DNA of 5,935 bases from a bacterium. GTDB lineage: Bacteria; Verrucomicrobiota; Verrucomicrobiia; Limisphaerales; J093. Within the stretch, counting starts at the first letter, position 1, and each line of letters opens with the position of its first letter. The notes beneath the pieces are model-generated. The model was not told where the DNA came from, searched no databases, and worked only from the letters and a program-made list of their open reading frames with translations. The position numbers were made by a program, and so were the translations under genes. Shown here one piece after another: positions 5,531 to 5,935 of this stretch. Where the stretch lies: contig JAJXTA010000212.1 of NCBI GenBank assembly GCA_021784265.1, positions 1 to 5,935 of the forward strand, read 5' to 3'.

Positions 5531-5706
5531 CACCCACCAGGCTGGCGCGGAGCGTCGGGTTGTAGCGGCAGCGATACCGAAGCCCCCCAATCACGGTTTC
5601 GAACTCCAGGTTCGGACAAAGAGGTCCGCGTGCCGGAGCCGCGGTTGGTCGCCCGGCCAGCCGTCGGCGGGCATGGCGGGCGAGCCGGTCAGCCGCCGCC
5701 TCCGCC

Positions 5707-5935
5707 GGGACCCTGGTTAAGCTGGTGGACGGCAAGAATCAGGCAACCACCTGGGGTTACGACAGTTACGGTCGGGCCACCAGCAAGACCAACGCCGCCA
5801 ACGCCCAGATCCTCACCTACGCCTACGACGCCGACGGCCGCCTGACCAACCGGTGGAGTCTGGCCAAGAGCAACACCCGTTACCTTTACGACCAGGTCGG
5901 CAACCTCACCAACGTGGTTTACCCGGTCAGTCCAC
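5707..5935 (+). CDS. RHS/YD-repeat protein fragment, 5'-truncated, runs off the window
   Basis: The frame gives about 76 residues with three YD motifs at 21-22 residue spacing: GYDSYGR, AYDADGRLT and LYDQVGNLT, ending TNVVYPVSP at the window edge. YD repeats form the beta-cage shell of RHS and teneurin-like proteins, large exported or surface proteins that often carry a variable C-terminal toxin. The frame is open upstream only to a TAG at 5563-5565, and it has no ATG, GTG or TTG codon between there and the GTG at 5725. The residues before about 5707 are Arg/Ala-rich and unlike RHS. I therefore read it as an internal piece cut off at its 5' end by the repeat-rich DNA, or a start at GTG 5725 with no clear ribosome site. 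The 3' end lies outside the window, so whether it carries a toxin tip is unknown. Confidence 0.7.

Larger units (their letters stand above)
4979..5706. other. Repeat-rich non-coding spacer
   Basis: No believable gene is seen in these 728 bases. Open frames on both strands are Arg/Pro/Ala-rich translations of repeats, without ribosome sites. The first part (4979-5134) holds an imperfect direct repeat (4990-5003 and 5050-5063, 12 of 14 bases alike), a GGGCC/GGCCC palindrome near 5007 and CGGCGCGCCG at 5103-5112. From 5135 to 5530 there is a run of palindromic and tandem modules listed separately. The stretch 5531-5706 has no strong symmetry; on the minus strand 5527-5620 reads PNLEFETVIGG and onward, which is protein-like for about 30 residues but bounded by repeats, so it may be a gene scrap or part of a dispersed repeat. 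No T-tailed terminator follows the stop at 4978. Confidence 0.6.

Noticed and set aside
4912..5735. Overlapping minus-strand open frames of 235, 99 and 139 codons over the spacer
   Set aside because: Their peptides are translations of the 18-base repeats and palindromes (GSAG-type runs) in three frames. No ribosome sites or conserved domains are seen.

Overview
The window is GC-rich bacterial DNA. Three things suggest Verrucomicrobiota or a related PVC lineage: a large secreted glycoside-hydrolase-like protein with a malectin-type domain, a YD-repeat (RHS) fragment in the style common in that phylum, and intergenic DNA full of short GC-rich palindromes. This placement is inference from style, not from a marker gene.

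Layout. Bases 1-26 probably hold the last codons of a rightward gene. Bases 27-186 are a short non-coding stretch with hairpins between convergent genes. Bases 187-3240 (minus strand) encode a 1017-residue exported protein with a GH67/GH20-type N-terminal domain, a probable TIM-barrel region, a malectin-like domain nested inside it, and a C-terminal beta-sandwich. Bases 3241-3388 are a divergent control region. It has a good sigma70-like promoter for the minus-strand gene, a weaker overlapping one for the plus-strand gene, a perfect 7-bp palindrome over the minus-strand -35 box, and a terminator-shaped hairpin in the plus-strand leader. Bases 3389-4978 (plus strand) encode a 529-residue multi-pass membrane protein of the O-antigen ligase/polymerase (Wzy_C) superfamily. 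Bases 4979-5706 contain no believable gene but at least five short repeat or palindrome modules, one of which recurs at 65-93. From about 5707 to the window end lies a YD-repeat (RHS) coding segment with no visible start codon for its matching frame, so it looks 5'-truncated.

How the parts relate. The two complete genes are divergent and share a 148-bp control region. One probably acts on glycans outside the cytoplasm, and the other probably assembles or transfers surface glycans in the membrane. Co-regulation is plausible but unproven; no other polysaccharide gene is in view. The repeat-rich stretch beside the RHS remnant looks like a rearrangement-prone spacer. I see no CRISPR, RNA gene, transposase, defence system or clearly new multi-gene system. 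The most unusual items are the control-region architecture, the nested malectin domain, and the shared palindromic repeats with the RHS junction.
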